The notes under the pieces are model-generated. The model saw nothing but the letters and a program-made list of their open reading frames with translations, was not told the origin of the DNA and made no database searches. 64,000 nt of DNA from Larimichthys crocea (Eukaryota > Chordata > Actinopteri > Sciaenidae). Below are positions 36,722 to 49,400 of the stretch, piece after piece; position 1 is the stretch's first letter, and every line of letters starts with the position of its first letter. The position numbers were made by a program, and so were the translations under genes. The stretch is from positions 18,842,636-18,906,635 of the forward strand of contig NC_040032.1 of NCBI RefSeq assembly GCF_000972845.2. Direction: 5' to 3'.

Positions 36722-38230
36722 CTGCATAACAACAAGAGACAAGAGTGCATGTTAGACATTCACAAACACACACACATACCACATTTCGAAATGGAGAGAA
36801 AAAAAAAATCTTTGTGGAGACCAAAACTGAACTGAGTTTTACTTTATTTTACACTTAAACATATCAATCATATCTTTGAAATGTCAAGGAAAACTGTATC
36901 ATGATTTAAATTTGAGTTTGTAACCATAAAACACGCAGCTGGGTACCCACATTCCAAACCTTCTTGCTTACTTTTTAAGGTGAAAGGGAGGAGAAGTTTG
37001 GATTCGGAGACCTTAAGGTAGCTACAACAACTCTGACAATAAATCAACAATAACTTTAGTTTATTGCAGCTATATCAAAAGCAGCATAAATGTCAGCTGA
37101 AGTAACAAGAAATGCCAGATGAAAAGCCAGACAGCACTGAAAAGTGAACTTTCAACTGTAAAATGTCCTGCACATCCTATATCTGTCACAATTCATTGAA
37201 AAATAAATGCAGTTTATGTGTTGCCGTATATATATTAGTTTAAAACAGTCAAATATCAAAAATGCAATATTGGTAGACTTTTGCAGTCAAGTATGCCACA
37301 TGCACAAACATGTACCTGTAAATTAATGAATATTAAGTTTTTATTTTTTGCAGAAATCTCTTGCGTATGACCACATTATTTCATTCAGCCCTCAACCTGC
37401 ATGATAATAAGTTAAAACATTGTGATTTGCTATGAAATAATCACTCACCTCCATCACTTGTACCAGGCAAGTGCTGCTATGAGAAAACTGATTGACCTAA
37501 TGTTTATGTTTTGCAGCGTGATACTGTATTATCTGAAGGCTTAGACTTTCATTATTCAATCCCCTTTCGTTTTTTCAGAACTTAGATTAATATTTTCCAG
37601 CATTTGATGGATTAATGGCTGCATTGTAATATATCATTTAGCCTACATTTAGCTTTCTGATTTGATGAGCCAAACTATCCGCCTTCAGATTGGTCACATT
37701 CAGCTCCAAATTGAATGAATATGCATATAGTGGCAGGAGGTGTCATCTCATTCCCCATACATAAGCAGATAATTTAACATCACAAAGTCCATTCTTGTGA
37801 TGGTTCATGTGACACTACCAGTAAGTGAACCCTCTTTATGTCAATACATACTGTAGACCCAAATGAATTTATCTAGTATGTACACAAACTGTAACAAGCT
37901 TAAAAGATCTGCACAAGGCTGTTATGTTTCTGCTCTTGACTTCGAAGTTATTGTTAAGTACCCTTCTACTTTTGTTGCACCACACTCTGCTTCTGTTTAT
38001 GCAAGTATATCAAGTATGTAGCCCTTGAGCTATGGTCTGAATTGTGGTGTTTGTCTTTATTTTATGAATGTGTACAACCTTGTACAATGATAAAAGGAGT
38101 AGCAGGAGACTGGCATGCACAAATACACAGTGCTATTGGAGGGCACATCAGATCAGGCCCAGGCAAAAGACTTTTTATGGCTTGGCACTAAACACTGTAC
38201 ATGCCATACACATCACACATCAAACAGATG

Positions 38231-38237
38231 CACGCAC

Positions 38238-38268
<31 letters not shown>
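38231..38268. repeat. CA-rich microsatellite
   Basis: CA run interrupted once by CAAACA. Confidence 0.92.
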
Positions 38269-40059
38269 TCTGGATACTGTGTGTGTGCAAAATAGGCGTG
38301 CATGTGTGCATGTTTCCAGTGCAAGCACAGAGTGATCTCTCCCGACCAGACCTTGGTTTGTTCTTGGCACGGCCTTCTGAGTTACGACACCTCCACAGAG
38401 AGAGAAAGAGAACACAATGAAAACAGGAAGCCAATTCTTAGATGACAGAAAAAAAAAAAAAGTCAGGGAGAGATGGCTTGTGTGGTTTCGCAACCGCAGT
38501 GACATTAGGGAACGGCCTGTACTGTAATAAGCTCTACCAAAAGCAGAAATGACACGGACGTACATGACAGAGTGTGCCTGCCAGTAGAGTGCTTATGCAA
38601 CAAGTTATGCAAAAGACAGTACGCCGCACAAGTGAGCGTGACTAGACCATAAGCCACTGCAACGCAACCTTTAAAACCAGAACATCCTGGATTTGTCTTG
38701 ATATCACAAGATTTATTTCCATTTAACTACTTTAGACTCAATAGACTGAGCTGGAGAGCAATGTCCTTTTTAATTGGCTGCATATTCAAGAGGCATAATT
38801 TGTAGTGTGAGCGTATGGCGCTGCAGTGTCAAATGCACAGATGAGCATATGGCCGAATTAGCTGGCAAAAGCAGCCACTTAACCTTTGGAGAGCAAGACA
38901 TGTAGTGGAGATGTAGACAGAATCCCCCAACACACCCACTGATGTCCCTCATTTGCATTAATCACATAGTACCTCTGCTGCTTATTTAACTCCCTGATTC
39001 ATCATTGTTGGATCAACTGCAATTATTATTATTTATTTTTTTTGCATGCTACGGTTGCTCTGCTAACCTGCATTGGACTTAATCATCCTCTAGACTCCTC
39101 TAGACATTGATTTCCCTTTGGCGGGAGCAATTGGAACAATTTTATGATCATACAAGTGCATCCCAGACTCCATCAGGTTCTACTTGTAGACTAATATCAG
39201 TGCACACATTCATGTTTTTACTTTCTGACAAACTGTGTGTGTTTTTAGCCCATCTACCATATGCACATGTGCATAATTGACATTCCTGCTGATCATTTCC
39301 CAAAACACACGAGTTTTCCTACTTTCTGGGGAAAATACTTGGCAGTGATAAAAGTAAACACTTTGCAGTGAATTGAAACTTGCTTGAAAATATGTGCTCC
39401 ATCGCAGTAAAGTTTGATGGAAAGCGAGTTTCGAATTTCCCTTCTTTCACTGCCACCCCTGAGGTGCCACTGTGCAGGGCACTTAACCCGCATCTGCCCC
39501 AGATGGGCTCCTCAGTGACCAACAGATCAAGCTGTGATTGTCCCGGGCAGCTTCCAGGTGTAAACGTGTGCAACTGTGTGAGTGTGTTGCTGTGTGTTCC
39601 TGGAAAAGACCATTCATGCTCAGAAAATCTAATCTGGTTAAAAAAAAAAAAAAGAATGGACATCAATGGCTGCCTGGAAGGTAAGAAAAACACATTTCCA
39701 ACTATGGTTTGCACAATTGTAAAATATAGGTGATTTGTAGTAAATCAGCTTAACAGTGGCATGGTTACTACAAGTAATGACTCCGCCTCACAGACTGTGG
39801 AGCAACACTATAACCAGTCTTCTGGGAGGCCAAGAGGCGTGTGCTAAATGGGCCAGGGATAGGATTTTAGTGCAGGGCATGCCCCTGCTTGTGGCACAAG
39901 GACATAAATTGTCAGGAAATGCCTGCATGGTGCCTTGCTTCAAGGAGAATGGAGTTGTGTGAGGTCACCATGGGGCAAAGGGGGGAGGAAAAGTGGGAGC
40001 ACAGGAACCCAGGGTACACACAGCCAGGCAGCCACCCAGCCAGATGCCCGTCACTCTAG

Positions 40060-40200
40060 TTAGCCAGCTAAGTGCTAACAGGGGGCCCTCTGCTTGGTAA
40101 CAGCCGCCATCAGCCATTTTCACTGCCAAATTAAAGTGATAAATCTTGAGGCCCCTTTGATCGCATGAGGGTGAACTTGTTAGTTAGGAAAGATGGGGTA
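40060..40200. promoter_or_regulatory. Candidate regulatory block with YY1-like and TCF/LEF-like motifs
   Basis: Unique sequence with two YY1-like sites (GCCGCCAT at 40103-40110 and GCCATTTT at 40113-40120) and CCCCTTTGATCGC, a TCF/LEF-like site, about 40 bp further on. It lies just left of the 16-bp hairpin at 40248-40285. Function is inferred only from motifs. Confidence 0.25.
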
Positions 40201-40247
40201 ACCAGTACAGAGGAGAAACACACTTGACATCAGCTGTTACTCTTGTC

Positions 40248-40285
40248 ACGTGTACTGTCCATGAACAAACATGGAGAGTACACGT
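40248..40285. repeat. Inverted repeat: 16-bp hairpin with 6-nt loop
   Basis: Left arm ACGTGTACTGTCCATG (40248-40263), loop AACAAA, right arm CATGGAGAGTACACGT (40270-40285). 15 of 16 positions pair. Sequence outside the arms does not continue the symmetry. Confidence 0.8.
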
Positions 40286-43200
40286 TTTACTATGTTAAAA
40301 CCAGGCACCCATTCAAAATGACACTGTAGAATCTAAAGGCAACATCAAAATGGACCTGATGTTCAGATTTTATTTGCACAAAACAAATATTAAATCGTGG
40401 CTGCAACATAAAAATGAACCATCCCAAAATTAAAAAGACCAAAGAGGGAAAAAAAAGGAATCTCCAGTTGGTAGACTTGCCCAGTCTGCTCTGTTAATGG
40501 GGAGTTCTGTGACACATTGCCACAGATTTAGCCCTTAGCTGACATAATAAAAGTTGCACAACCCATGCTGAGTTACAGTGTGTGTGTGTGTGTGTTTGCA
40601 TGTTGGGAGGTAAGGAAGGGGTGGTGATCAGGTGCCACATGCCACTGAAGCCACTTCCCTTTTCACTTCCCTCTCTGAAATATTGCACAACTGTTGTTGC
40701 AGTGCAGTGTGGCTCAGTTATTTCATAAAGGGTTGTAAAAGAGAACAAGCCAGAGAGGGCTCCATGCCAATCAAGTAAACTTCCACAAAGCCTGGGAGCA
40801 ACAGACTAATATAACTGTCCTGTATATACTGTAAACCTGATCTGTCTTTACAGGCCCTTCAAGTCCCTTGTAAAGAAAACTAGAAAGACTAGTTTAAACT
40901 GAAGCTGCAAGTGTGTGTTTCAGTAGTAGAAGGTTCATATCAGGTGATTTGGTGTCCTGAAAAATTACAAATTGTGAAATTTTACATTAAGCTACTTTTT
41001 AGGCTTTCCTTTAGGATGCAAATCAGGCGCCATTAAGTGTGCGGAAGGATTATTATTTTAGTTGGTAATGAGATCGGGGTCTAAAGTATAATACCAAGTC
41101 AAGCCTACGTCCAATCTTTGTCAAAATAAAGAGTACTAATTTAATACCTGATAAACAAACCAGATCTTTATAATGGAATTATGTCTAAGGAATAATTAAC
41201 AAAATGATTTATATGGTTGCTTTGTTAAATCATTACTGTACAGTAACCTTTCAAATGATCAAAGTCTAAAATCACAAGTTACAGGAAAAAATGAGCCGTG
41301 CGTCATGTCACATGGATCCACTCATGCCAAACAAATGTCACAACCATATCATTCACAATTTTTGCTCAACCTCCAAATCTCTCTGTTGTAAAAGTGCTCC
41401 ATAAATAAAACTTGTGATTACTGTTGGGTGTAGTTGACTCTAGGTACTCTAACCACTTCCTTGGCATTATTCAAGAGTGTTTCACTTAAGTTAACTGCTG
41501 TGGGCTTCCCCCAACAGTGGCAACATTTAGACGTGATGAGGATTGTGGATTAGCCCACTGAGCAGGCCTCACAGGGAAGTGATGGTGCATTCCCTCGCTT
41601 GTAATTTCCCCTGACATGCTAAGTGCCCATTCTCCCATTTCCCTAAATAATGTGGTGTGCAATGGTGCATTGTCCTATTTGCTATTACACTCAGTCCACG
41701 TGTGCATGGAATCTGAGCTGCAAATGCAAACTGTTGTTACGTTATGATACAGAGACGAAGATACAGGGGAAAAGTAACCTCACTGTCCATTTGGGAGTTT
41801 GTGGCTGTGATAAGTGTGTTTGGGTGCAACAACACGGACACTATCACCACACTCACATCATCCAGCTCGGCTATGTGATCTCATAATGCCGCCATTCAGA
41901 AGCTCCGCTCATTCAAAAGAATATGTTAGAGACAGAGAAAGGCCCTGTTTGTCTGGGCTGATACTCCTGCTTTTCGTTGCCTCCTGTGGAAGACCAAATA
42001 TTTTTTTGTAACTCTATGCCCACACTCTTGACTTGACACTTGTTGTTCCAACCTACTTTCTTCCACAGGTAGAGCATATATGCTAAGTTTGCAACAGATG
42101 TCCCCCCTTGGGGATTGCAGTCTAAACAGAATCTTTCATCAAAGACAATCGCAGAATTAAACATAAGAGTTAGAGAGCCTGTCTTTGCTCATAGCGACAC
42201 ACAAAAAGTAGGCCACCATGTTGATACTAGAGCTAAACATTTCACACTGCACTTCTTTAACAACCACGGGTCATTTTGTAATCTTCTGAAGCCATCGATC
42301 TTCCTATTTCAACACATGCATTAAATTACCATGTTTTGCCAGTTAAACATGACACGGCATGAAGTGTAAATGTAATTAAATTACGGGAAAAAAAGAGAAT
42401 TGAATGTGCAAAATCATGCAGAGACCTTTTGTTTCCTGCAATGTAGACATCAAAATCAGCTGTCAAATGGTCTCACATGCCTGCTTGCATGGGATGGCAT
42501 GACACTATTTAGCATTCATTGCACAAAAAGAAAAAGAAAATCCCTGTCTAAGAGCGTCCGAATTGAGAAAAGACTCAACAATAGAGCTTGACTGTTCCAA
42601 GAGAATAGGCCTGCTGTAATACATAAAATGTAAGTCTGGACAATCCATCAAGCCTAAAAACAAACAGCTCCGGTGCATATGAATAAAATGCCAGCTGTAG
42701 TCGACCTGTGGAATTTACCTGTGCTTTCTTATAATAAAAAATTTAGTTTGAGTCTTGTTCAACCATGCGTCTTGTAGACTGAAGCTTGATCATAAACTGT
42801 CTGCCTTCTGACTGCAGTGGCTAGTCTGACAAACAGGTTTAGACTGTTTAGCTTGGGATAACATATTAAGGAGAACTATTTGTCTAGATTGTTAATGAGA
42901 ATCTGTGATAACAATTTGGGCAAAGTCAAACCTGGGATGATATTCTCTTATGCTCTGTAAGTATGAAGCATGGAGATCCATGTGGCTTTAAAATATGTAC
43001 CAAGTAAAATTTCCCCCATCACACAATTCTTCTAAAATGAACAAACCACGCTGACCTAAAAAGTTACTTCATTTTACAACAACAAGAGTTAGGTCAAACA
43101 TTAAAAGACCACTGAGAAGTCGCAGAGGCCTGAAATCCTAATTGGCTTGGTGATTTTTGCACATGAATGAACTTGTGAAGGTTAACTTGACATAATAAAG

Positions 43201-43441
43201 CTTCAGTTCACATCTCTTTTTTTTTTTTTCTCTTCACACTTTAGTTCCTACGCTGGCTTAGTTTTTACAGGGCAGGACACAGTTTACTGTATGTGCACAT
43301 ATTTCTGCAGAAAGTGGCTGAATGATCTGTACTCTGGAGTCAGGGAGGCTAAATGGGAAATTAAAAAGGCTAATTACGGTGTAGCTGTCGATGGCCGACC
43401 AATATCACACTCAGTGGTTTTCAAACAGTGTAAACAGGGCA

Positions 43442-43446
<5 letters not shown>

Positions 43447-43486
<40 letters not shown>

Positions 43487-43506
43487 GAGAGAGTGAGAGA
43501 GAGAGG
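43447..43506. repeat. GA microsatellite
   Basis: About 60 nt of GA repeats with two GTGA interruptions, part of a repeat cluster at 43.4-44.1 kb. Confidence 0.95.
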
Positions 43507-43540
43507 GAGGCAGACAGACAGATTAGGGAGAGAGGACGTG

Positions 43541-43542
<2 letters not shown>

Positions 43543-43592
<50 letters not shown>
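43543..43592. repeat. (TG)25 microsatellite
   Basis: Perfect 50-nt TG run just right of the GA tract. Confidence 0.97.
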
Positions 43593-43593
<1 letters not shown>

Positions 43594-43733
43594 CGGAGAC
43601 AGACAAGCGCAGTCACCAACAAAAACATAGCCTGGCTGTTCACTGAGCCTACATAAATGCCTTACGTAAGACAGTACTCTCAGTACCAAAAAACAGCACA
43701 ACTCCTAACACACACACAGGCCCCACCCACACT

Positions 43734-43769
43734 CCCCCCCCCCCCCCTCCGCACCCCCCCGCACACCCC
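43734..43769. repeat. C-homopolymer and C-rich tract
   Basis: A run of 14 C followed by TCCGCACCCCCCCGCACACCCC. The G-rich complement lies on the zbtb16-sense strand and has guanine runs able in principle to form quadruplex structure. Confidence 0.9.
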
Positions 43770-44049
43770 GCATCCACACACACGTTGGTCTCACTACACT
43801 TGCGAGGACCTCCTTTCATTCCCATAAGTATAAAAAAAAATAAATAACTTCCACCGTCTCTACTAGATTCAAGCCCTTAATCTTTGCCATAAACTAAAAG
43901 TGAAGCGATGGACATTAAGTGTCAAAAAACGGCATCTAAAACTCAATCTGGTTCACGTACAAACAGCAAAACAAGTACACATACACACACATTCACGGGA
44001 ACACACACAGACGCAGTATGCTGTCAGAACAATGAGTACAGACACCACA

Positions 44050-44051
<2 letters not shown>

Positions 44052-44082
<31 letters not shown>
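44052..44082. repeat. (CT)15 microsatellite
   Basis: Perfect CT run of 31 nt. Confidence 0.95.
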
Positions 44083-44085
<3 letters not shown>

Positions 44086-46110
44086 CCCCACCTCCCTCCC
44101 CTTCCTACCCGCCTCGCTCTACCTTCAGCGTTATAACGAGCCGTGCTGTACAGTTTTATTTACACCAGCCTCTTATCAGTGGTACAGCAGCACAGAGACT
44201 GCCAATTGGAGAGGACAGGCCACGGTACTGCCTGTACCCTGTAGTGGAGTAGGTGTGTACCGCCATGCTCCCAGCACGTTTTTATCAAGGCTCAGAAAAG
44301 ACTGGGCCCGCGCCAGGCTGCCTCTTGAAATAATAAAACATACTCACACAGACATGCAAACACACACACACACACACAACACACTGGTTGAGTGTGCAAT
44401 AAGTCACCACAACGAAAGCCACGTTATTACACAGGTTTTGCAGCATGCGTCCAATCGAGAAGGTTTCCATTTAAGGATATAATGGGGTAAAGCCACCTTA
44501 AGTCATTTTAACCACCTCTTTATAGGGAGGAATGGAGTTTAGGAAATGCATTTTTACCTGACACACATCTTAATGCACATACCAGGTAGCATGTGACAGA
44601 TGGCAACGTGCAGGAGGTGACTGAGTTTAACATCAAATGCAATCAGGGCTCTCACAATATGTTTTACCACAGAAAACTGTTTTTAGAAAAACACTGTGAA
44701 GTGACATCATAAAAATATTTATCAAGTCATATCAAAAAATGGCAAATAGCTTATAGCTGACTATCGTTGGGTAAGTTTTTAAATGTATGGAACTAGAAAA
44801 TGTCAGATTTCATAGTACTTTGCAAAACTGTAGCTTAATATTTAACTTTTTATTTGGATAGCAATAAGTAGCGTGCTAAATTATTAGCTCGGACGGTACT
44901 TTCTTGTACCACAAGTGCCTTAGGGGGCAAGAGTGAGTGACTGTAGTGTTCATTCTGCCCTAAATCCAACATCCGGATGAAGGAGCAGACAACCACGCGA
45001 AGTGGAGAGACAGACCTGCTGCTAGCTGACAGACAGTAAGCAGGGGGAGCTCGCAGGAGCTTCTTGAGGAATAAACCAACCAGGTATCGCTCTCATCTGG
45101 AGGAGAGCTCAGAGTTCATATTTCAAACTTTCGGGATTAAAAAGTGGATTTATCTTCACTCTCACTTCTCAACCTGTCTGCTGAAGTGGAGGTGTAGACA
45201 TCCGTTGTTGTTGTTGCACCCAGAGTACCATGATACTACTTCATATTTATATAGAAACCGGACAAAAATAGCAATTGCTCCGGAAAAGTAAGGCTGGAAG
45301 TTGGACTACCTGGTAGGGGCTGCAAATGTGTCTGTTGACAAGTTGTTTGCTTGTCGTCTGAACTGAGTATGAACTCAGATTTTTTTATTTTTTTTGTACA
45401 AATCATCTCTCTATCACCTCATCTTCATGTAGTTATTCCATCATCCTTTTTTATTTTCAGTTCAGATCACGGTAAGGCGATAAAATGGTTCATACACTTG
45501 TGAATAGACACAAATGATCCTGCAGCTATATTGCAACCACTTGGCATTACCGTTATGATAATTTGTAAAATTACATTTTAAATATTTTTCAGGATATTGC
45601 AAATTTTATTACGCGCGTCTAACTCTAAACAATATTGAACAGTGTCATCGCATCAAGGGTGGTAGGAGGTGAAATGGTTGGAAGGAATTACACATCAGCC
45701 CTTTAAATTTTAAATAAGTTGTGAGCCGGCTTAGTATACAAAATCATCAGCTAGTCAGGAGAATCTCTTTTTTTTGGGAAACTTTCCTAGATTTTGTTTT
45801 ATTAAAGCTTTAGGGATGATACAGTTGATAAGACCAAGAAATTGGTGAGACCACATGAGAGGACAACTATCTAGTTATAAAAGAGCATCCAAAGACTTTT
45901 ATTCTACAATCAGTGTACTGGGCAAATAGAAAGTAGTTGGTCATGGAACATACATAATGCACTATGTAGATGCTATTGCAGTAACTATAAAACATGTGCT
46001 AGTTCTTACAAATATCAGTCAGACACACAGGGAGAAATTACTTTATGATGTGAGCAAACACAGTGCCATAGATAAGAGGAGATAATCTTGCTTTTCTGTG
46101 AGGGAGGGGT

Positions 46111-46124
46111 GGGGGGGGGGGGGG
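46111..46124. repeat. Poly(G) tract
   Basis: 14 G preceded by AGGGAGGGGT. Guanine runs suggest possible quadruplex formation on the plus strand. Confidence 0.9.
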
Positions 46125-46444
46125 TAGACAAGCCATCAAGAAGCACAGGAACATGTTTGCTCCCAATGATATTGTTATCGACGGAGAGGAAAAAGAAATC
46201 AAAGGGAAGCGAGGGAGCATGAGGAAGAGGGAGGGAGTGAAAAAGGAGGAAACAGATGAAGACAGAGAATATTCAGGTCGCATTTGACAGCTTTACGGTC
46301 TGTTGCGCCGAATGGGATGTCTAGGGACGTGGCAAAGCAGACAAATATTGACTTGCAGAGCGTTCGGATACGCGCACACGCACACACACACACACAGACA
46401 AGGAAAATACACAAGACACTTCCACATGAAGCCTCTAAATTCAA

Positions 46445-46456
46445 CCCCCCCCCCCC
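46445..46456. repeat. Poly(C) tract
   Basis: A run of about 12 C. Confidence 0.9.
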
Positions 46457-49400
46457 TCAAAATGGATGAGTTCACATTGCAACATCAGTCACCCTTGTTT
46501 TTTTGCCCAGCTCAACCTCTTAATCCATTTTGCCAGCAAACCAATTTGTTTGTCCAGTAGGTCACAGACAGTTCCCTGCCCTCACTGTTCCCTGTTCTCT
46601 TGTACTGTTTATTTCTCCCTCTCCTGTGCCTTACTTTCTCTGAACGACGAAGCCATTTCCAGAGCTTCTGCCCCCTGGGAGATCGAGGGCATCTCAGTCC
46701 ACACATCCGTCCCTCCTCCTCCTCCTTCCTCCTTTCCTGCAGCCTCTTCCTCCCATCTACCTCATTCTCTCCCGTCCTCCTTACTTTGAAACCGTCTTGA
46801 CGTCAGAGAAACCTGGTTTAAAGTGTGCGCTGACACAAACTCATATGCATCATTTGAAACTATATCTTTAGCTTTCTAAAATGCCTTCAAACTTTCTAAC
46901 TTCTTCTTTTTGAGATGTCTACAATCAGAGAATGGAAATGTGGTATTGGATACAAAGTGTCCTGTTCTTTTATTGTGTACAAGTTGTTTTATGACTGGAA
47001 TTTATTTTATTATTTTCCAGTTGTCCGATGTCTTTTACTTTCCTCTGAGTTTTTTTCCATTTGACTTTATTAATCAATCCGGACTGGAATATCTTGACAA
47101 ATACTGGGTGCCATGACATAATGCACATTCGTGGCACCTTGAAGATGAATCCTAATGTTAATGGGTAAAATGTCTTGACAATATTGGATGGATTACCATG
47201 TTATTTTGTAAAAATATTCATGCTCGCCACAGGATAAGTTGTCATAACTTTAGTGATCCGCTGAATTCATCAAGCACTATTATCAAGTCAAAGCTGCAGC
47301 TGCATTTTGTGCCAATTAACAAATCTTAGCATGCCAACAGACTTAACTAAGAGAACCATGTTACTGCTATTTATTTTATCATTATATAACTAGAAGGCTT
47401 TGTTTCCTAAAGAAACTTTTGTTTTGAGGTTGTCTTTTTCCATCAGAAAAAACTTAATTCGCAAGTCGTGAGGACATCACTAATAAACTTTACAACTTGG
47501 AGCAAAAAGGTGTCACACAAAGAAGTTTTAAAGCAAAAGTTTATCGTTATCTGATTGCTTTGTTTGTGATGCCCTGCGGCCTCTGACATAAAACTAGCAG
47601 ACAGCGTCATATCTCAGTGTCTGTAAAATGAAGATGGTGAATAAAATGTGTTCATAACAGCTAGGAATGATGGTGAAATAAAGAAAATAAGATCCAGGTT
47701 GTAAAAACTTGTAATTTTCCCAGGTGTAAGAACACCCGCAGAACAATATATGCTCTGCCATGCTGACCAGTAACAGCAATTACCCTGCTGTTGCCAGACA
47801 CTGACCAAGTGTTTCAAAACACCCCCACCTTCTCCAAGCCTTGGCCTCCCCTCCTCCCTGGCTGCCCCTTGAGGTGAAAGGTGCCATGTGTTTTCAGCTT
47901 TGCTTCTAACCCCCACTCCCCCTGTTTTCAAAAAGAGAGGAGAAAATGAGGCTTTGACATGTATCCGTGTGCTCCTGCAGGCCACAGGCGTAAGGATATC
48001 TTCAGGGCCTTGGGTGGATGTGTGTATTTGTGTGTACATGTGGGTATATAGATGTGTGTGAAGAAGTGCAAGGAAGGAAACAAGAGCTGGATGCATAGAG
48101 GAACCACCCGGGGCTCGCCTGGTGTGAAGAGGCAGGAAGTAAGTTAGGCTGTTCTAAAATGCCAAAGTGGACCATTTCTCACAAGCCTCGGGGCCTGGTA
48201 TTAATAGATCCTAGTTGGACAGGGGTGGGTGGGCTTCTAGTGAAATACACGCTGACATGAGTGACCTACTGAAGTTTGAGTCTACAAAAGTCTGTTGATA
48301 GAGGCCTTAATCAGAATAAGATAAACTTTAGATTTACTTGATTTTCAGTCTAAATAAACCAGCCCTGGGAATGCATTGGGTAACTTGTAGCTTTGAAGAC
48401 TTCACTGCCAAGAAATGGTGACAGTAGGAAAATGCACACAACAATTTACCAACCCAGTCAGGGGGAGAGTGCTTTTGGTTGACAATGCTCAAAAAAATCC
48501 ACATTGGGCAAAACTTATGAACTCACTGCCTTGAACTCCTTGGAGAGAGAATTCAGGAAGCGTTAAGTAGCAGAAATATGATTCACCAAGAGATGCACCA
48601 ATAGTGAAATATATAATAGATAGAGCCTGTGCAATATTTGGCTGTGTAAGTTGTGTGTTTTGTTGCGGGGGTTTTCCGTTTTCAAGATATGTCTGACAAG
48701 TGATGTGTGACTACAACATGCAACACATCCTCCAAAAAACAGCCAAACTTAACAGCATGGTCAGATTGTTCATAGAGTTCTCCACTGATTTAGCATTGAT
48801 GCAGCAGAACCAGAGCAAGATGTTGTTTGAGTGCATTCTTCTTCCTCGTCAAAACAGGGCACTGACATTACCCACAATCCAACCTGACCATCGACAGTCC
48901 AGTTGGAAAATCAGTTGTGTTATTGTAGCAGCAGCTAAGACAGTCTTGAGCTGCTAGCCTTAAAACGTCCGGTAAACTCACTTCTTTCTGAATTCCACAT
49001 TTCCAGATTTTTCAATTATTGAGTATCAATTGTCATAGCAAAGATCAGTCCTATCAATAACTGTACCTGATATTAGAACTGACTTGAGATCAGAGAGTTC
49101 AAAACTAATCAACCTGACATTCTGTTCAAAGTCAATTTACAGCTATTCATTTAGACTAGGACGTACAGTAGGGCAGTTAGTTCATTTATAATCTACTCAA
49201 AGCCATTCAGTGGAGCAACCACCAGAAGAAAAACCAACAGGCAATAATGGAAGATATGCCTGTGATGCATCCTACACCTGACTGACAACATTTTCTTTTT
49301 TTTTTTGATAATACTGCCAAGAACAAGTCAATGTCACAGTGTTTTCAACAGCATTATCTCACAAGTGTTCCATTGAAAGCTACTGCAGCATCTTTCAAAC

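Noticed and set aside
43447..43592. Arrayed repeats considered as CRISPR-like or satellite array
   Set aside because: They are simple dinucleotide microsatellites with no spacers and no longer repeat unit.
44960..45300. Possible 5' part of a DNA transposon
   Set aside because: The wording of the sequence feels repetitive, but I found no terminal inverted repeats, target duplication or transposase residues.
47614..48096. 160-codon minus-strand frame
   Set aside because: Low-complexity composition (Thr/His from CA-rich sequence, Gly/Arg stretch), no domain and no splice-flanked exon of convincing coding character.
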